Notes under the pieces: model-generated
Databases searched by the model: none
What the model was told of the DNA's origin: nothing
The model's input: the letters and a program-made list of their open reading frames with translations, nothing else
NCBI RefSeq assembly: GCF_002140715.2
Contig: NZ_NGLE02000001.1
Coordinates: 2,942,001 to 3,006,000 of the forward strand
Length of the DNA: 64,000 bases
Source of the DNA: Enterococcus sp. 4G2_DIV0659
Lineage (GTDB): Bacteria; Bacillota; Bacilli; Lactobacillales; Enterococcaceae
Direction: 5' to 3'
Translations under genes and position numbers: made by a program
Shown: positions 1 to 10,290 of the stretch, one piece after another
How positions within the stretch are numbered: position 1 is the first letter of the stretch
Layout of the letters: each line of letters opens with the position of its first letter

Positions 1-518
1 TTTGTAAAACGAACAGTTGGCGGTAAAGCAAAGATTACTGAGGCAAATACTCCAGGAACCATACCGATACCAAAGAATGCTACAGCAGGAATTAAATAAA
101 CAAATCCAGGCATAGTTTGCATAAAGTCTAAAATCGGTGTAATAATACTTTGCGCTTTATTACTTTTAGCCATCAAAATTCCTAGTGGCACACCAATAAC
201 AATAGAAACTACACTAGATAGTAACACTAATGTTACGGTACTCATTAGATCAGACCATAAATGTTGGTTATAAATGAAGAGTAAACCAATAAAAGTAAAT
301 AAACTCAAGCCAATCTTTTTATTTGAAATGAAAAAGGCAACAGCCGTCATTATGACGATAAATAAAAGGGGCGGAATAGCTACTAATAGAGACGTTATAC
401 CATCCATTAAATGTTGACCTGTTGACTGGAAGAAACTAAATAATCCAGCAAACGTGTTAGTCATCCATTCAGTAATTGTTTCAACCCAACTTGCTACAGG
501 TAATTGATAATTATTCAT
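1..518 (-). CDS. opuAB: Glycine betaine/proline ABC transporter permease OpuAB (partial, 3' end outside window)
   Basis: Only the first 172 or so codons are present. The gene starts with ATG at 518 and runs off the left edge. The start overlaps the end of opuAA by 8 nt (ATGAATAA) and has an AGAGGTGA ribosome-binding site inside that gene. The N-terminus has hydrophobic segments followed by a typical binding-protein-dependent permease region ([20 protein letters not shown], then [14 protein letters not shown]). In the lactococcal and streptococcal BusA/OpuA system this subunit is often fused to the substrate-binding domain; the truncation hides whether that is so here. It would import compatible solutes under osmotic stress together with the ATPase encoded upstream. 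Confidence 0.9.
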   Translation of the reverse strand, partial: MNNYQLPVASWVETITEWMTNTFAGLFSFFQSTGQHLMDGITSLLVAIPPLLFIVIMTAVAFFISNKKIGLSLFTFIGLLFIYNQHLWSDLMSTVTLVLLSSVVSIVIGVPLGILMAKSNKAQSIITPILDFMQTMPGFVYLIPAVAFFGIGMVPGVFASVIFALPPTVRFT

Positions 519-1701
519 TGATGTTCACCTCTGTTTCTGCTAACGCTTCAAGCACACTTCCTCGAATAACGACACCTAACAATTTATTGTTGTCCGTTAC
601 AGCAATTGGTGTTGGCGAATCATAAATGATTGGGAAGATATCATTTACCAGCATATCTTTATCAATTGAGGTGATATCAGTGTCCACATAATCAGTTAAT
701 GGCTTACCAGTTTTACGTGCTTCTAAAGCACGTTCTGCTCGAACAACACCTTTTAATTGACGTTTTTTATCGACAGCTAAGAGCATACTAACCTCTTCTT
801 GACGCATTCGTGTTAAGGCAACAGTAGGGCCATCAATTTCAATGTTAGTAGTTAGAGCAGGAACCATAATATTTTGAGCTGTCAATACTTTGGAACGATC
901 CACATCTTCAACGAATGTACGTACATAATCATTAGCTGGGTTGGTTAAAATTTCTTCTCCAGTACCGATTTGCATGATTTGACCATCTTTCATCAAGGCG
1001 ATTCGATCACCAATACGTAAGGCTTCATTTAAATCGTGGGTAATGAAAATGATTGTTTTTTTCACATTTTCTTGTAAATCGACTAATTCATCTTGCATTT
1101 CACGTCGGATTAATGGATCTAGCGCAGAAAAGGCTTCGTCCATCAATAAAATTTCAGGATCATTCGCTAAAGCTCTAGCCAAACCGACACGTTGTTGCAT
1201 ACCACCAGATAATTGATTAGGAAACTGATCTTTAAAAGCAAGTAAACTTGAATTTTCTAGTGCTTTTTCTGCTTTAGCAGTTCGTTCCTCTTTCGGAATC
1301 CCTCGAACTTCTAATCCATACTCTGTATTTTCTAAGATAGTCCGATGAGGAAAAAGCCCAAAATTTTGGAAGACCATACTCATTTTATTTCGGCGAACTT
1401 CCCTTAATCCTTCTTTATCTAATTTGGCAATCTCTTGATTATCAATAAAAATATTTCCAGACGTTGGCTCAATCAAACGATTCAATAAACGAATCAATGT
1501 TGATTTCCCACTACCAGAAAGACCCATAATAACAAAAATTTCACCTTCTTCTACTTCAAAGTTTACATCGTAAACTCCAACAGTAGCACCAGTTTTTTTC
1601 AAGATTTCAGTTTTATCTTTGTTTTCTTTGATCATATCCAGTGCTTGCTTAGATTTTTTACCGAATATTTTTGTTAAATGCGATACTTTTACTTTGGGCA
1701 A
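511..1701 (-). CDS. opuAA: Glycine betaine ABC transporter ATP-binding protein OpuAA (BusAA)
   Basis: ATPase subunit of an osmoprotectant importer, about 396 aa. Walker [10 protein letters not shown] lies near residues 60-68. The signature [15 protein letters not shown] and Walker [13 protein letters not shown] follow, and the C-terminal third carries two CBS domains, as in OpuA proteins that sense ionic strength or c-di-AMP. I chose TTG at 1701 as start because a strong AAGGAGG lies 9 nt upstream; the longer reading frame to 1794 adds residues with no family resemblance and overlaps a repeat. The gene is co-transcribed with opuAB (8-nt overlap). A leader of nearly 400 nt separates it from its probable promoter, and BusR is encoded just upstream on the same strand. 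Confidence 0.95.
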   Translation of the reverse strand: MPKVKVSHLTKIFGKKSKQALDMIKENKDKTEILKKTGATVGVYDVNFEVEEGEIFVIMGLSGSGKSTLIRLLNRLIEPTSGNIFIDNQEIAKLDKEGLREVRRNKMSMVFQNFGLFPHRTILENTEYGLEVRGIPKEERTAKAEKALENSSLLAFKDQFPNQLSGGMQQRVGLARALANDPEILLMDEAFSALDPLIRREMQDELVDLQENVKKTIIFITHDLNEALRIGDRIALMKDGQIMQIGTGEEILTNPANDYVRTFVEDVDRSKVLTAQNIMVPALTTNIEIDGPTVALTRMRQEEVSMLLAVDKKRQLKGVVRAERALEARKTGKPLTDYVDTDITSIDKDMLVNDIFPIIYDSPTPIAVTDNNKLLGVVIRGSVLEALAETEVNINE

Positions 1702-1721
1702 AACAAAATTCCTCCTTATTT

Positions 1722-1932
1722 TAAAAGCTGAGCGAGCTCGTTTAATCTCGACAGGAAAATAGGAAAGTCGGAGAGTGGCGCTTTTAAGCCACAATCAGAT
1801 TTTATCTTTTTCCCGAGAGACAAGCTCGCGAAGCTAGATAACCATAAAAGCAAAGCCAGCTCGTTCAACTACGACTGAAAAATAGGAAACCCAGAAGGGC
1901 GTTCTACGCCGCATTCAGAGTTCTCTTTTTCA
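1722..1932. repeat. Imperfect tandem repeat in the opuA leader
   Basis: Two related copies lie head to tail, at about 1722-1812 and 1845-1932. Both contain 'AGCTCGTT.AA.....ACAG/TGAAAAATAGGAAA', a GGCG..TT..A.GCC motif, 'CA.TCAGA' and 'TCTTTTTC'. They lie in the untranslated leader between the opu promoter and opuAA. Similarity is clear by eye but imperfect, suggesting an old duplication or two copies of a dispersed intergenic element. Confidence 0.6.
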
Positions 1933-2086
1933 ATGAAGCTAGGCCATAGTTGATAATGGTGCTTGATTTTGCTTGAGCATGTACGTTGAAACATTCACTA
2001 TGTTTCAAAATAAAAGCGACATAGTTTTTGCTATATCACGAAGACTTGATTTACATGTAAAGAAAATCAAATTCTTTTCTGTAAAA

Positions 2087-2124
2087 AAAGTGACCATTCT
2101 AGGTTAACACCGTGTAGTCACTTT
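2087..2124. promoter_or_regulatory. Bipartite BusR operator (AAAGTGAC-N22-GTCACTTT)
   Basis: A perfect 8-bp inverted repeat, AAAGTGAC at 2087-2094 and GTCACTTT at 2117-2124, is separated by exactly 22 bp. Established knowledge: structural work on streptococcal BusR describes a tetrameric coiled-coil ruler that reads two half-sites separated by 22 bp and represses busA when c-di-AMP is bound. The spacing, the adjacent busR gene and the overlap with the opu promoter all agree. Binding itself is inferred. Confidence 0.8.
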
Positions 2125-2129
2125 GTCAA
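2101..2129 (-). promoter_or_regulatory. Probable opuA (busA) promoter
   Basis: On the minus strand: -35 TTGACA (2129-2124), a 17-bp spacer, then TAACCT (2106-2101) preceded by TGT as in an extended -10. The -10 is weak but the -35 is perfect. The promoter sits across the two halves of the BusR-like operator, as expected for repression by occlusion. Confidence 0.6.
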
Positions 2130-2152
2130 ATGACTAACCTATAAATCAACAC

Positions 2153-2206
2153 AAAAAACAAAGAAGAACAATCAAACGACTGAATGATTCCTCTTCTTTG
2201 TTTTTT
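2153..2206. terminator. Strong hairpin terminator downstream of busR
   Basis: A perfect 15-bp stem (AAAAAACAAAGAAGA at 2153-2167 with its complement at 2192-2206) closes a 24-nt loop. The A/T-rich stem ends give a U-tract on either strand. It ends busR on the minus strand and insulates it from the opu promoter. Confidence 0.85.
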
Positions 2207-2207
2207 A

Positions 2208-2843
2208 TTATGAATTTGGATAGAAAAAATTTTGTACGCGTTGCAAAGTTGATTCGTGCCCTACAAAATAGATCGTATCGCCAGCTGTAAGTTTAGCATA
2301 AGGCCCAGGGGAGACAAGTAATTCATCTCCGTGTTTAATGGCAATCAATGTAGCAGAGGTGCTTTGCCATAAATTTAAGTCACTGATTGTCCTTTCCAAA
2401 TGAGAAGCTTCATTCGTTAACGTAAAGGTAACAGGATTCAACGGATTAAACGAATCAAATCGTTTTGTTTGATCAACAAGTTTATCTAATATTTCTGAAA
2501 AGTGACTTAATTCTTCTTTTTGTTTTTTTACACTGCCAATCAAATCTTCCTTCAAATCATGAATGGATTGAACATCTTGATATTGCTCGACAAAAAGTTT
2601 GGCTTTTTCGATGGAGTGAACATAAAATCCGCTGCCGTGTTTTGCTTGAACAATGTCTAAATCCACCAAAACACTAATGGCTTTGCGCGCTGTTTCAGGA
2701 GAAACACTATATTTGTTAGCAAGAGTGGAGCGTGCATGAATTTTATCACCAACCATAAATGTTTGATCAGCGATTTTTGCTGCCACATCAACCGCAATTT
2801 GCTGATATTTTGGTTTTGTCACATTCATACGTTTTGAGGTCAT
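2208..2843 (-). CDS. busR: BusR, GntR-family c-di-AMP-responsive repressor of the betaine transporter
   Basis: Predicted 211-aa regulator. The N-terminal GntR winged helix includes the stretch 'ANKYSVSPETARKAISVL', followed by a middle helical region expected to form a coiled coil (about residues 80-130). The C-terminal domain ('LIAIKHGDELLVSPGP', 'GDTIYFVGHESTLQRV') looks like RCK_C/TrkA-C, the c-di-AMP-binding module of BusR. The start at 2843 has AAAGGTGG 8 nt upstream; an upstream ATG at 2864 would overlap the ABC-F gene. The gene lies directly upstream of opuAA, as busR does in lactococci and streptococci, and a matching operator is present at 2087-2124. It probably senses c-di-AMP and represses opuA when turgor or potassium is sufficient. 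Confidence 0.9.
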   Translation of the reverse strand: MTSKRMNVTKPKYQQIAVDVAAKIADQTFMVGDKIHARSTLANKYSVSPETARKAISVLVDLDIVQAKHGSGFYVHSIEKAKLFVEQYQDVQSIHDLKEDLIGSVKKQKEELSHFSEILDKLVDQTKRFDSFNPLNPVTFTLTNEASHLERTISDLNLWQSTSATLIAIKHGDELLVSPGPYAKLTAGDTIYFVGHESTLQRVQNFFYPNS

Positions 2844-2856
2844 GATTGCCCACCTT

Positions 2857-4803
2857 TCATTCATTTTTTTCGTTTAATTCCTCTAATTCTAAACTAAAGT
2901 TTTCCCATTCTGTCAGTAATTCTTCTTGTTGTTTTCGCTGAGTTTCTAACTCATCATTTAAAGACATCAGTTTTACATGATCATCAACTAAACTAGGATC
3001 ACTCATTGATTGTTCCAATTGATCAATCGTTACATCCAGTGTTGCTAAATTTTCTTCGATTTGAGTGATCTTTCGTTGAAGATTTCGTAAAAGCTTTTGT
3101 TGCTCTTTATTTTGATAAAAATCATTTTTGGGTTTTGTCACTTCCGTTTGTGTTGTTTGGGTTTTTTCAGCAAGTAAAATAGCTAACTCTTCTTCTTCTT
3201 TTTTCTTTTCTAGGTAGTAGTCATAATCACCTAAGTAAAGCTTACTACCAGATTCAGAAAGTTCGACGACCTTTGTTGCGATCCGATTAATGAAATAACG
3301 GTCATGAGAAACAAATAAAAGAGTTCCTTCGTAATCAATCAAGGCATTTTCTAAAACTTCTTTATTATCTATATCCAAATGGTTCGTTGGTTCATCCAAT
3401 ATCAAAAAATTTTCTTTATCCATTGATAGTTTTGCCAAAGCAACACGAGCTTTTTCACCGCCACTCAAAAGGGGAATCGTTTTTTCCACATCATTTCCAC
3501 TAAACAAAAAGCTGCCTAAAACATTGCGGATATCTTTTTCAGGTGTTGTAGGGTGTTCATCCCAAAGTTCTGCTAATACCGTTTTAGTACCATGAAGATC
3601 GGCTTGTTCTTGATCGTAATAGCCAATCTGGACATTGGTTCCAAGAGTTGCTGCTCCTTTAATGAAGGGAATAGTCCCAATAATCGATTTTAGCAAGGTT
3701 GACTTTCCAATACCATTGGGTCCGACTAAAGCAATGGCTTCTTGTCTACGGATATCTAAAGAGACTGGTTCAGATAAGACACGAAAATCATACCCAATTG
3801 CAGCATCTTCCACTTGTAGGACAACATTTCCTGAAGTTTTTTCAATGGAAAATAGGAAATTCGCTGATTTTTCGTCTCCTTGAGGTCTGTCCAATCGTTC
3901 CATTTTTTCTAATGTTTTCCGGCGGCTTTGTGCTCGTTTTGTCGTGGACGCTCTGACTAAGTTTCTGGCAACAAATTCTTCTAATTTATTGATTTCCGTT
4001 TGTTGTTTTTCATATGCTTTCCATTCACTTGTTAACTGCTCGGCTTTTAATTCTAAATATTTAGAGTAGTTTCCTTTGTAATAGCGCATTTTATGACGGC
4101 TGATTTCATAAACTTCATTAACGACTTTATCCAGAAAGTAACGGTCATGTGAGACGATCAAAAGGGCACCTGAGTATCCAGGTAAGTAATTCTCTAGCCA
4201 AGAAAGGGTGTCAATATCTAAATGGTTCGTTGGCTCATCGAGAATCAAAATATCTGGTTTTTGCAACAGCATTCTTGCTAAAGCTAAACGTGTTTTTTGA
4301 CCACCAGATAATGTACTGATATTTTTTGAATAAAATTCTTCTTTAAAACCAAAGCCATGTAGGACAGAACGAATTTCATTTTCATAGCCATAACCATTTT
4401 TTTCTGAAAAGTCATGTTGTAGTCGGTCATATTCTTTCATAACAGATTCGTAATTTGAAGCATCAGGTAAAAGTTCACTGATGATGATTTCTAGCTCACG
4501 CATCCGATTTTCCATCGTTATGACCTCGTCAAACGCTTCAAGCATTTCATTCCAAACTGTTTTGTCAGAAGTAAGTCCAGTATCTTGAGCTAGGTAACCT
4601 AAACTGGCCGTTTTATTTTTAGCAATGGTTCCAGCATCAGGTGCGTCGATGCCAGCGATTATTTTTAAAAGAGTCGATTTACCAGCGCCATTGCGGCCAA
4701 CCAAAGCGACTCGACTATTTGTACTAATTTCCATTTGTATGTTTTCAAACAAAGTATCTGCACCGAAATAACGGGCAATTTGATTTGCTTGGAGTAAAAT
4801 CAT
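2857..4803 (-). CDS. ydiF: ABC-F family ATP-binding protein (YdiF-like)
   Basis: 648-aa soluble protein with two ABC ATPase domains and no membrane segments. The first domain has Walker A GRNGAGKST and LSGGQKTRLALARMLL with LILDEPTNHLD; the second has GPNGIGKST and LSGGEKARVALAKL with another DEPTNHLD. A linker of about 80 residues between them contains the RAQSRRKTLEK region, and the C-terminus is a charged coiled coil. ABC-F proteins act on ribosomes as translation factors or antibiotic-protection proteins. Location next to rex matches B. subtilis ydiF, which favours a housekeeping role over resistance. It ends 14 bp upstream of the chosen busR start, so the two may be co-transcribed. Confidence 0.92.
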   Translation of the reverse strand: MILLQANQIARYFGADTLFENIQMEISTNSRVALVGRNGAGKSTLLKIIAGIDAPDAGTIAKNKTASLGYLAQDTGLTSDKTVWNEMLEAFDEVITMENRMRELEIIISELLPDASNYESVMKEYDRLQHDFSEKNGYGYENEIRSVLHGFGFKEEFYSKNISTLSGGQKTRLALARMLLQKPDILILDEPTNHLDIDTLSWLENYLPGYSGALLIVSHDRYFLDKVVNEVYEISRHKMRYYKGNYSKYLELKAEQLTSEWKAYEKQQTEINKLEEFVARNLVRASTTKRAQSRRKTLEKMERLDRPQGDEKSANFLFSIEKTSGNVVLQVEDAAIGYDFRVLSEPVSLDIRRQEAIALVGPNGIGKSTLLKSIIGTIPFIKGAATLGTNVQIGYYDQEQADLHGTKTVLAELWDEHPTTPEKDIRNVLGSFLFSGNDVEKTIPLLSGGEKARVALAKLSMDKENFLILDEPTNHLDIDNKEVLENALIDYEGTLLFVSHDRYFINRIATKVVELSESGSKLYLGDYDYYLEKKKEEEELAILLAEKTQTTQTEVTKPKNDFYQNKEQQKLLRNLQRKITQIEENLATLDVTIDQLEQSMSDPSLVDDHVKLMSLNDELETQRKQQEELLTEWENFSLELEELNEKNE

Positions 4804-5018
4804 GGGGCATCCTCATTTCTATTTCAATGCTTTTAGTGTAGCATAAATTAACAAAAAATAGCACCTCTACCGTAGCTTGAATCAAAATTTGCATAGACTG
4901 TTTAAAAAAGTTTGAAAAATCGTTTTTTTCCTGAGCTGTAAGATTGCTTTTTGTCTAGAACAACTGATATTATGGGAGTTGGATATTTGTCTATATTTAG
5001 AGTATTGGAGGTACGATT

Positions 5019-5687
5019 GTGAAAGACCAAATTATTCCAAAAGCAACGGCAAGACGCCTTCCCCTATATTATCGTTATTTGAGAATTCTGCATGATGCAG
5101 GCAAGAATAAAGTCTCATCTACTGAGCTAAGCGATGCAGTTCAAGTAGATAGTGCAACGATTCGACGAGATTTTTCTTATTTTGGCGAATTAGGTAAACG
5201 TGGTTATGGTTACGATGTTGAGAATTTGATGAATTTCTTTGCTAAAACACTGAATGATGACGAGCTAACGAATGTCGCCTTAATTGGTGTAGGTAATTTA
5301 GGAAGTGCCTTGTTGAAATATAAATTTCATCAAAGTAATAGTATTCGGGTGAGTTGCGCATTTGATGTAAACGACGACATTGTTGGTAGAATTGTCGACG
5401 GTATTCCAGTGTATCCAATGAGTGACATGATGGAGCAGATTCGGGTGCAACAAATTGAAGTAGCGATTTTGACTTTACCTGCGAGAAAAGCCCAGGAAGT
5501 TGTGAGCCAATTGGCTGATGCTGGAGTGAAGGGGATTTTGAACTTTACAGCAGCTCGTTTGGTAGCACCAAAAGATGTATTGATTCAAAATGTAGATTTA
5601 ACAAATGAACTACAAACGTTGATTTACTTCTTACATCACGACAGTGAATTGATTGATTCAGATATAGAAGAAGCAAAACCAGAATAA
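5019..5687 (+). CDS. rex: Redox-sensing transcriptional repressor Rex
   Basis: 222-aa NAD(H)-responsive repressor. The N-terminal winged helix includes 'QVDSATIRRDFSYFGELGKR'; the Rossmann domain has the nucleotide-binding motif IGVGNLGSALL near residue 90. The C-terminal helix 'ELQTLIYFLHHD' swaps between subunits in Rex dimers. It starts with GTG at 5019, with GGAGG 7 nt upstream. Rex represses fermentative and redox genes when NADH/NAD+ is low. A candidate target in this window is the pdh operon, which has a Rex-like box at 19432-19449. The gene is divergent from the ABC-F gene. Confidence 0.96.
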   Translation: MKDQIIPKATARRLPLYYRYLRILHDAGKNKVSSTELSDAVQVDSATIRRDFSYFGELGKRGYGYDVENLMNFFAKTLNDDELTNVALIGVGNLGSALLKYKFHQSNSIRVSCAFDVNDDIVGRIVDGIPVYPMSDMMEQIRVQQIEVAILTLPARKAQEVVSQLADAGVKGILNFTAARLVAPKDVLIQNVDLTNELQTLIYFLHHDSELIDSDIEEAKPE

Positions 5688-5760
5688 AAAGTGAGATTGG
5701 GACAGAAGTTTATTTACGAAGAAGTTGCTTCTGCTTTCACCGTTTGCTCGGTTTTTAGGT

Positions 5761-5804
5761 GGCTGGGATATGACTTGTAGAGTTATGTCCCAGCCGCTTT
5801 TTTT
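5761..5804. terminator. Bidirectional terminator between rex and ydiL (dispersed hairpin family)
   Basis: GGCTGGGATATGACTT, a GTAG loop and AGTTATGTCCCAGCC form a long stem followed by a T run, between convergent genes. The core matches hairpins at 41698-41740 and 47188-47235. The preceding 'GGGACAGAAG...TTGCTTCTG' segment (5698-5735) resembles the terminator at 62011-62070. Confidence 0.9.
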
Positions 5805-5815
5805 GTATTCATGGA

Positions 5816-6496
5816 TTAGTTAGGTAGATCGATATTGGCATAATGAAGGACAAGTTGTGCGATAACTACAATTGTGTTCATACCACAATGGGCAATGATT
5901 GATGTCCAAATCTTTCCAGTCATTTTATAAAGAAGGACAAAAAAGAGTCCCAAAGAGAAATAGACAAAAAAATGACCATCTTGGTGAATGACAGAAAATA
6001 AAGAAGAGCTGATAATTGCTGCAAACCAAAACCCTGTATAAGATTCCAATAATCCAATTAGAGAACGACGGAAAACAAATTCCTCCATAATCGGTCCGCC
6101 GATCGTAGTAGCTAATATAAATAAAGGATTAGCTAAAATTACAGCGATAATATTTTGAGTATTTTCTGAATTAGGTTTAACTCCTGTAATAGCCATTTCA
6201 ATACTAAAAATGACTGCTTGTATGATCATAGCTAAAAAAATGCCACTCACACCTAATAAAAATATAAAGACTGGTGAAGTTAAAGTAGGGTTTTGTTCGA
6301 CTGCGACTACAGCAGTTTTTTTATTTTTTAAATAGAGCCATATCATCAAAATAGCTCCAAAAATGTAGGTGAAAGTCGCCCCAGAAATCACAATAGTCGG
6401 TGAAAAGGGCTTAAACAGAAAGGGTGATAAAAAGATGAGTCCGTATAGAATGATTGTAATAAAGCTTAGTTTTTTGATAGACAGATTTGTAGGCAT
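5816..6496 (-). CDS. ydiL: CPBP-family intramembrane metalloprotease (YdiL-like)
   Basis: 226-aa polytopic membrane protein with six or more hydrophobic segments. It carries the CPBP/Abi motifs: EEFVFRR (glutamates and arginine of motif 1), a second-motif histidine in 'SVIHQDGHFF', and a third conserved histidine in 'SIIAHCGMNT'. The family includes Rce1-type proteases and bacteriocin-immunity proteins; the substrate here is unknown. Start at 6496 with AAAGGGG upstream. Placement next to a YdiK-like gene and groES matches the B. subtilis ydiK-ydiL-groES order and supports a conserved chromosomal role. Confidence 0.88.
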   Translation of the reverse strand: MPTNLSIKKLSFITIILYGLIFLSPFLFKPFSPTIVISGATFTYIFGAILMIWLYLKNKKTAVVAVEQNPTLTSPVFIFLLGVSGIFLAMIIQAVIFSIEMAITGVKPNSENTQNIIAVILANPLFILATTIGGPIMEEFVFRRSLIGLLESYTGFWFAAIISSSLFSVIHQDGHFFVYFSLGLFFVLLYKMTGKIWTSIIAHCGMNTIVVIAQLVLHYANIDLPN

Positions 6497-6592
6497 GAAA
6501 CCAGAAAACCCCTTTCAACAATAGTGTAGTTTTATAAAGTATAACACAGTATATCTTTATTATAATCGAATAGATGAACAAGGAAAAAATAA

Positions 6593-6775
6593 TTACTTCT
6601 TATGATTATGACGATAACCTAGTAATAGAAAAATAAATACGAAAAAAAATGCAGCTTCCCATAAAGTTGTTGTCCAATCAAAACGTTTAGTTACACCAAA
6701 AAAGAAGTTACCAACATTAGCAATAACTAAATAAAGACCTGTGATGATCAACGCATTAGTGACCCGTTGTTTCAT
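6593..6775 (-). CDS. ydiK: Small membrane protein, YdiK/DUF4305-like
   Basis: 60-aa protein with two predicted membrane helices ('NALIITGLYLVIANVGNFFF' and 'EAAFFFVFIFLLLGY') and a basic tail 'RHNHKK'. The start at 6775 is chosen for its AGAGAGG site; the longer frame upstream lacks a good site. Its size, topology and position between groES and the CPBP protease gene resemble B. subtilis YdiK. Function unknown. Confidence 0.75.
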   Translation of the reverse strand: MKQRVTNALIITGLYLVIANVGNFFFGVTKRFDWTTTLWEAAFFFVFIFLLLGYRHNHKK

Positions 6776-6920
6776 TTCAATCGCCTCTCTTTCTGTTCTT
6801 ATTTTAACACGAAATGAGTAAGAAAAAGGAAATCGTCTCATTTGCTTGGGAAAACGATATTTTTTAATCGTTATTTAGCAAATCAAGTAACAATTATTTT
6901 AGAAAAATTAGTCAAAAGGC

Positions 6921-6949
6921 TTGCAAAATGAAAGGGAAATGAGTATTAT
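6921..6949 (+). promoter_or_regulatory. groESL promoter (sigma-A type)
   Basis: -35 TTGCAA (6921-6926), 17-bp spacer, -10 TATTAT (6944-6949). It lies just upstream of the CIRCE operator. Confidence 0.8.
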
Positions 6950-6961
6950 AAATAGTGTGAG

Positions 6962-6988
6962 TTAGCACTCTATAACTAAGAGTGCTAA
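6962..6988. promoter_or_regulatory. CIRCE operator (HrcA binding site)
   Basis: Perfect match to the consensus TTAGCACTC-N9-GAGTGCTAA, positioned after the -10 box and 32 bp before groES. HrcA, encoded elsewhere, is expected to repress the operon until heat or folding stress. Confidence 0.97.
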
Positions 6989-7019
6989 AAAAGAAAAAAC
7001 ATTTATGGAGGGATTTATT

Positions 7020-7304
7020 GTGTTAAAACCATTAAGCGATCGCGTCGTTATTGAAGTCGCGAAAGAAGAAGAAAAAACAGTGGGAGGTATTGTCTTAGCA
7101 TCAGCAGCTCAAGAAAAGCCTCAAACAGGAAAAGTCATCGCAGTAGGTGAAGGCCGTGTTTTAGAGAACGGTACAAAAGTTCCTGCCGATGTTAAAGAAG
7201 GCGACACAGTGATGTTTGAAAAATATTCTGGTACTGAAGTAAAATATGAAGGAAATGACTACTTGATCGTTTCTAGCAAAGACATCATTGCAATCGTTGA
7301 ATAA
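7020..7304 (+). CDS. groES: Co-chaperonin GroES
   Basis: 94-aa heptameric cap of the GroEL chaperonin. It shows the family N-terminus '[19 protein letters not shown]', the mobile loop '[16 protein letters not shown]' and the roof-region 'VGEGRV'. I use GTG at 7020: GGAGGG (7007-7012) lies 7 nt upstream, whereas the in-frame ATG at 7005 would consume the ribosome-binding site. First gene of the CIRCE-controlled operon; groEL follows after 62 nt. Confidence 0.97.
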   Translation: MLKPLSDRVVIEVAKEEEKTVGGIVLASAAQEKPQTGKVIAVGEGRVLENGTKVPADVKEGDTVMFEKYSGTEVKYEGNDYLIVSSKDIIAIVE

Positions 7305-7354
7305 ATTGTTTTAAGATAAACAACCCATTTAAAATAGAAAAAATAAACTTTTGA

Positions 7355-8995
<1,641 letters not shown>

Positions 8996-9048
8996 AGAGA
9001 AATGAGCGCTTGGGACATAAGTCTCAAGGCAAAGAAAATAGAAGAGTG

Positions 9049-9095
9049 TGGGATAAATAGTCAGAAAAAAATCTGATTATTGTCCCATTTTTTTT
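9049..9095 (+). terminator. Hairpin after groEL / at left edge of the IS remnant
   Basis: TGGGATAAATAGTCAGA pairs with TCTGATTATTGTCCCA around an A-rich loop, followed by eight or nine T. It would terminate groESL and also lies at the left border of the IS1182-like remnant. Confidence 0.75.
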
Positions 9096-9183
9096 GAATT
9101 TAAGGTACACAAAAAGCACTCAGCCCTGTAAGATTAAAGTGACAAAACCCAATCAGAAAGGAAGCGAGTGCCTCGAGTGCCTT

Positions 9184-10197
9184 ATGTTTAAAAATTATAC
9201 CATCCCCGATATTACCTTTGTGGTCAATTCTTTAGCAGAAGCCATTCCTCAAAAGCTATTCAATCAATTGGAAAACCAACTTGGACGTCCTACTTATCAC
9301 CCTAAAATAATGTTAAAAATCATTCTTTATGCCTACACGCAACGCGTATTTTCTGGCAGAAAGATTGAATTTCTTCTAGAGGATAGCTACCGCATGCGTT
9401 GGTTAGCCAACCACGAACAACTCAGCTATCGCACCATTAATCGGTTTAGAAGCAGCGAGACAACCGCTCAGCTTTTAGCTGAAGCCTTTGTCTTATTTCG
9501 TCGTCAGCTGATTACGAATCAAGTCATCGATAATGAAGCCATTTTCATTGATGGTACAAAAATTGAAGCTGACGCTAATAAATTCAGCTTTGTTTGGCGG
9601 AAAGTAACTACTCGGTACGAACGCTCTTTAGATGAAAAATCCGAAACATTTTATTAAACCCTTTATCAAGAAGAAATCTTACCTTGTTTAAAAGAAGAAA
9701 GTCAATCCGAGGGATTGACGAGCGACCAGTTAGAAAAAGTCGCTTATTATTTACAAGCAGAAAGAACAAGATGAATATATTTGCCCAGCCAAACGCCCTG
9801 TAATCTTCAAAAGATACGGCCGAAGAAAAGATAAAAGTGGATTTTTGCTAGAGTTCAAAGTGTATGAATGTGAGAACTGCCGAGCATGTCCATTTCGCAG
9901 CCAATGTACGAACGCGAAAAGTGATCGAAAGCGACAACTTTTAGTGAACAATTCATGGTGCTATTTCAAAGCAGAGTGTAAGAAGAAGCTTTTAGAGGAA
10001 CAAACCGAACCGGTTCGATTTACAAAAAACGTAAAAACGATGTCGAACCAGTGTTTGGTCATCTAAAAGCTCAATTAGCGTTCCATCGTTTCCACTTGCG
10101 AGGGAAACAAGGAGGGAAGATTGACATTGGTTTGGCGCTCATGGCACTAAATTTGAGAAAATTGGGGAAATATATGGAGAGAAAAGTGTGCATACTA
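9184..10197 (+). pseudogene. IS1182-family transposase, multiply disrupted
   Basis: The first 157 codons (ATG 9184) encode the DUF772-type N-terminus, including 'RPTYHPKIMLKIILYAYTQR' and 'IFIDGTKIEADANKFSFVWR'. The frame then hits TAA at 9655-9657. Sequence resembling the middle of the protein continues in frame to about 9770, but much of the catalytic centre appears deleted. A second frame (about 9768-10020) encodes the zinc-ribbon-like 'ECENCRACPFRSQC', and a further shift near 10020 leads to the conserved end 'VEPVFGHLKAQLAFHRFHLR'. At least one nonsense mutation, one large deletion and two frameshifts make activity impossible. Confidence 0.88.
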
Positions 10198-10198
10198 A

Positions 10199-10250
10199 CA
10201 AAAACGAGTCCAATTTTGATAATACACATCAAAGTTGGACTCGTTTTTGT
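10199..10250. terminator. Terminator hairpin at the 3' end of the IS remnant
   Basis: AAAACGAGTCCAA...TTGGACTCGTTTTTG forms a long stem interrupted once, with T runs on both strands. It lies between the transposase remnant and the converging small gene at 10291-10497. Confidence 0.8.
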
Positions 10251-10290
10251 TTTGAGAGAGGACCACTGTCCCACTTTCATTTTTATAGAA

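Larger units (their letters stand above)
9045..10276 (+). mobile_element. Decayed IS1182-family insertion sequence
   Basis: The segment contains the broken transposase at 9184-10197 and weakly matching ends: left GTGTGGGATAAATAGTC near 9048, right (reverse complement) AGTGGGACAGTGGTCC near 10260-10275. The matches are partial, so the exact ends and any target duplication are uncertain. It separates groEL from the accessory genes that follow. Confidence 0.6.

Noticed and set aside
2857..4803. Antibiotic-resistance role for the ABC-F protein
   Set aside because: Domain features alone do not separate resistance ABC-F proteins from housekeeping ones, and the conserved rex neighbourhood favours a YdiF-type housekeeping gene.
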